Below, piece after piece: positions 63,515 to 64,000 of a DNA stretch of 64,000 nt. Made by a program: the position numbers and the translations under genes. Within the stretch, counting starts at the first letter, position 1. Every line of letters begins with the position of its first letter. The notes below the pieces were generated by a model that worked only from the letters and a program-made list of their open reading frames with translations, did no database searches and was not told the origin of the DNA. Source of the stretch: Candidatus Kosakonia sp. 282A-S69 (GTDB lineage Bacteria > Pseudomonadota > Gammaproteobacteria > Enterobacterales > Enterobacteriaceae); the NCBI RefSeq assembly GCF_029433855.1, contig NZ_JAROAU010000003.1, forward strand, positions 1,601,672 to 1,665,671, read 5' to 3'.

Positions 63515-63997
63515 ATGTCTTTTTATAACAACATCCAGAAAAAGTTATCAGAGTTAAGTGACGCTAAAAAGCAGTACTGGGAAGACCTTGAATCACGTAT
63601 CAACTATTTCCAAAATGGGCTTATAACCTATCTTGGTGTAAAAGAATTAGTATTATATGATTCTAAAGATAAAAGTTATCCCATTGTTGTTGTCGGAGCT
63701 ATGAACGGTGATTCCGTAGAAAGGGCTCCAGGATATAAATTGGAAAGGGTTGAAGGGGAAATCAAATCCTTGCTTTTTATGTGCAAGTAAACCTTTCTAA
63801 AGCAAATAGCGAAATTCTTGATAGCAAAAAAAATATTAAAATGCTTTATCTGGCGTTGAGGTGATGATTACTTCGTTAATGTCGAAGGCGTAGAGGTAAA
63901 GTGCGCTAGAAAAACTAGCACGAATGACTTTACTTTAGCCTATGACGAAATTTACAAAAATCTTGAAAATCATTTAGACAAGAAAAGTTACGAGTAA
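63515..63997 (+). pseudogene. Hypothetical AT-rich gene with two frameshifts
   Basis: The first segment (91 codons, 63515-63790) reads MSFYNNIQKKLSELSDAKKQ and so on to GEIKSLLFMCK. Adding one T in the T5 run near 63778 would continue FYVQVNLSKANSEILDS to LALR. A second shift near 63855 would continue GDDYFVNVEGVEVKCARK to a stop at 63995. The joined product would be about 160 residues, with no family recognised. AGGAG lies 6 nt before the ATG at 63515. Confidence 0.5.
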
Positions 63998-64000
63998 CAT

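Larger units (their letters stand above)
53503..64000. mobile_element. Decayed lambdoid prophage remnant (left part)
   Basis: From just beyond patD to the window end. Integrase and excisionase at the left edge, small early genes, a lysis cassette, a Rha-like protein, terminase and a head gene follow the lambdoid order. Integrase, excisionase, terminase large subunit and the head gene are all broken. Repressor, replication, antitermination, portal and capsid genes are missing. Many stretches are more AT-rich than the backbone. The attachment site was not found because the right end is outside the window. Confidence 0.85.

Overview
The window is chromosomal DNA of an enterobacterium of the Enterobacteriaceae (GC-rich backbone, Kosakonia/Enterobacter/Citrobacter-like). 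About 53.5 kb follow the gene order of the E. coli ydcF-aldA-cybB-trg-ydcI-ydcJ-opgD-rimL-ydcK-tehB-ydcO-sutR(ydcN)-rlhA(ydcP)-ydcR-patD segment. Many proteins can be recognised from remembered E. coli sequences. No database search was run. Species cannot be fixed from the sequence alone.

The backbone is broken by accessory blocks. (1) 1-5.1 kb: a tandem 142-bp REP/BIME repeat, an O-methyltransferase and a three-gene EmrAB/OMF-type efflux operon. (2) 7.9-11.5 kb: an esterase, an MHS-family transporter and a Cys-rich orphan. (3) 11.9-13.4 kb: frmRA with a recognisable FrmR operator but no frmB. (4) 15.3-17.2 kb: a DUF3829 lipoprotein and a DUF2076 protein. (5) 19.9-21.0 kb: a low-GC gene whose product carries the full catalytic residue set of the anthrax edema factor/CyaA/ExoY class of toxin adenylyl cyclases. 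(6) 23.6-26.4 kb: a tightly coupled srpA-type catalase/cytochrome b561/ECF sigma/anti-sigma operon. (7) 28.2-34.5 kb: peptidase T with a divergent orphan DppA-like binding protein, a DMT exporter, an AraC regulator and a PqaA-like protein. (8) 36.0-40.4 kb: a GH42 beta-galactosidase, GPH sugar symporter and AraC regulator module placed between ydcO and sutR. (9) 43.2-47.6 kb: a LysR/nitroreductase pair, a BIME and a cioAB-DUF2474 cyanide-insensitive oxidase operon. (10) 47.9-50.4 kb: a two-gene AAA-ATPase plus HNH-nuclease operon of Septu (PtuAB) type, a likely anti-phage system.

From about 53.5 kb to the end lies a decayed lambdoid prophage next to patD. It has an integrase with a one-base frameshift, an excisionase with an in-frame ochre stop, a Lar-like protein, small early-gene remnants, and an apparently intact lysis cassette (S21-type pinholin, SAR endolysin, Rz). 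A Rha-like protein and small genes follow, then a terminase pair whose large subunit is frameshifted and then joined by a deletion to the C-terminal part of a head-morphogenesis gene. No repressor, replication, portal or capsid genes remain in view, so the element looks grounded.

The strongest leads are the ExoY/EF-like cyclase gene (19944-20966), the ATPase/HNH operon (47859-50422), the shared operator-like sequence of ydcO and sutR, the Trg receptor that ends in NWETF, and the pattern of breakage in the prophage.
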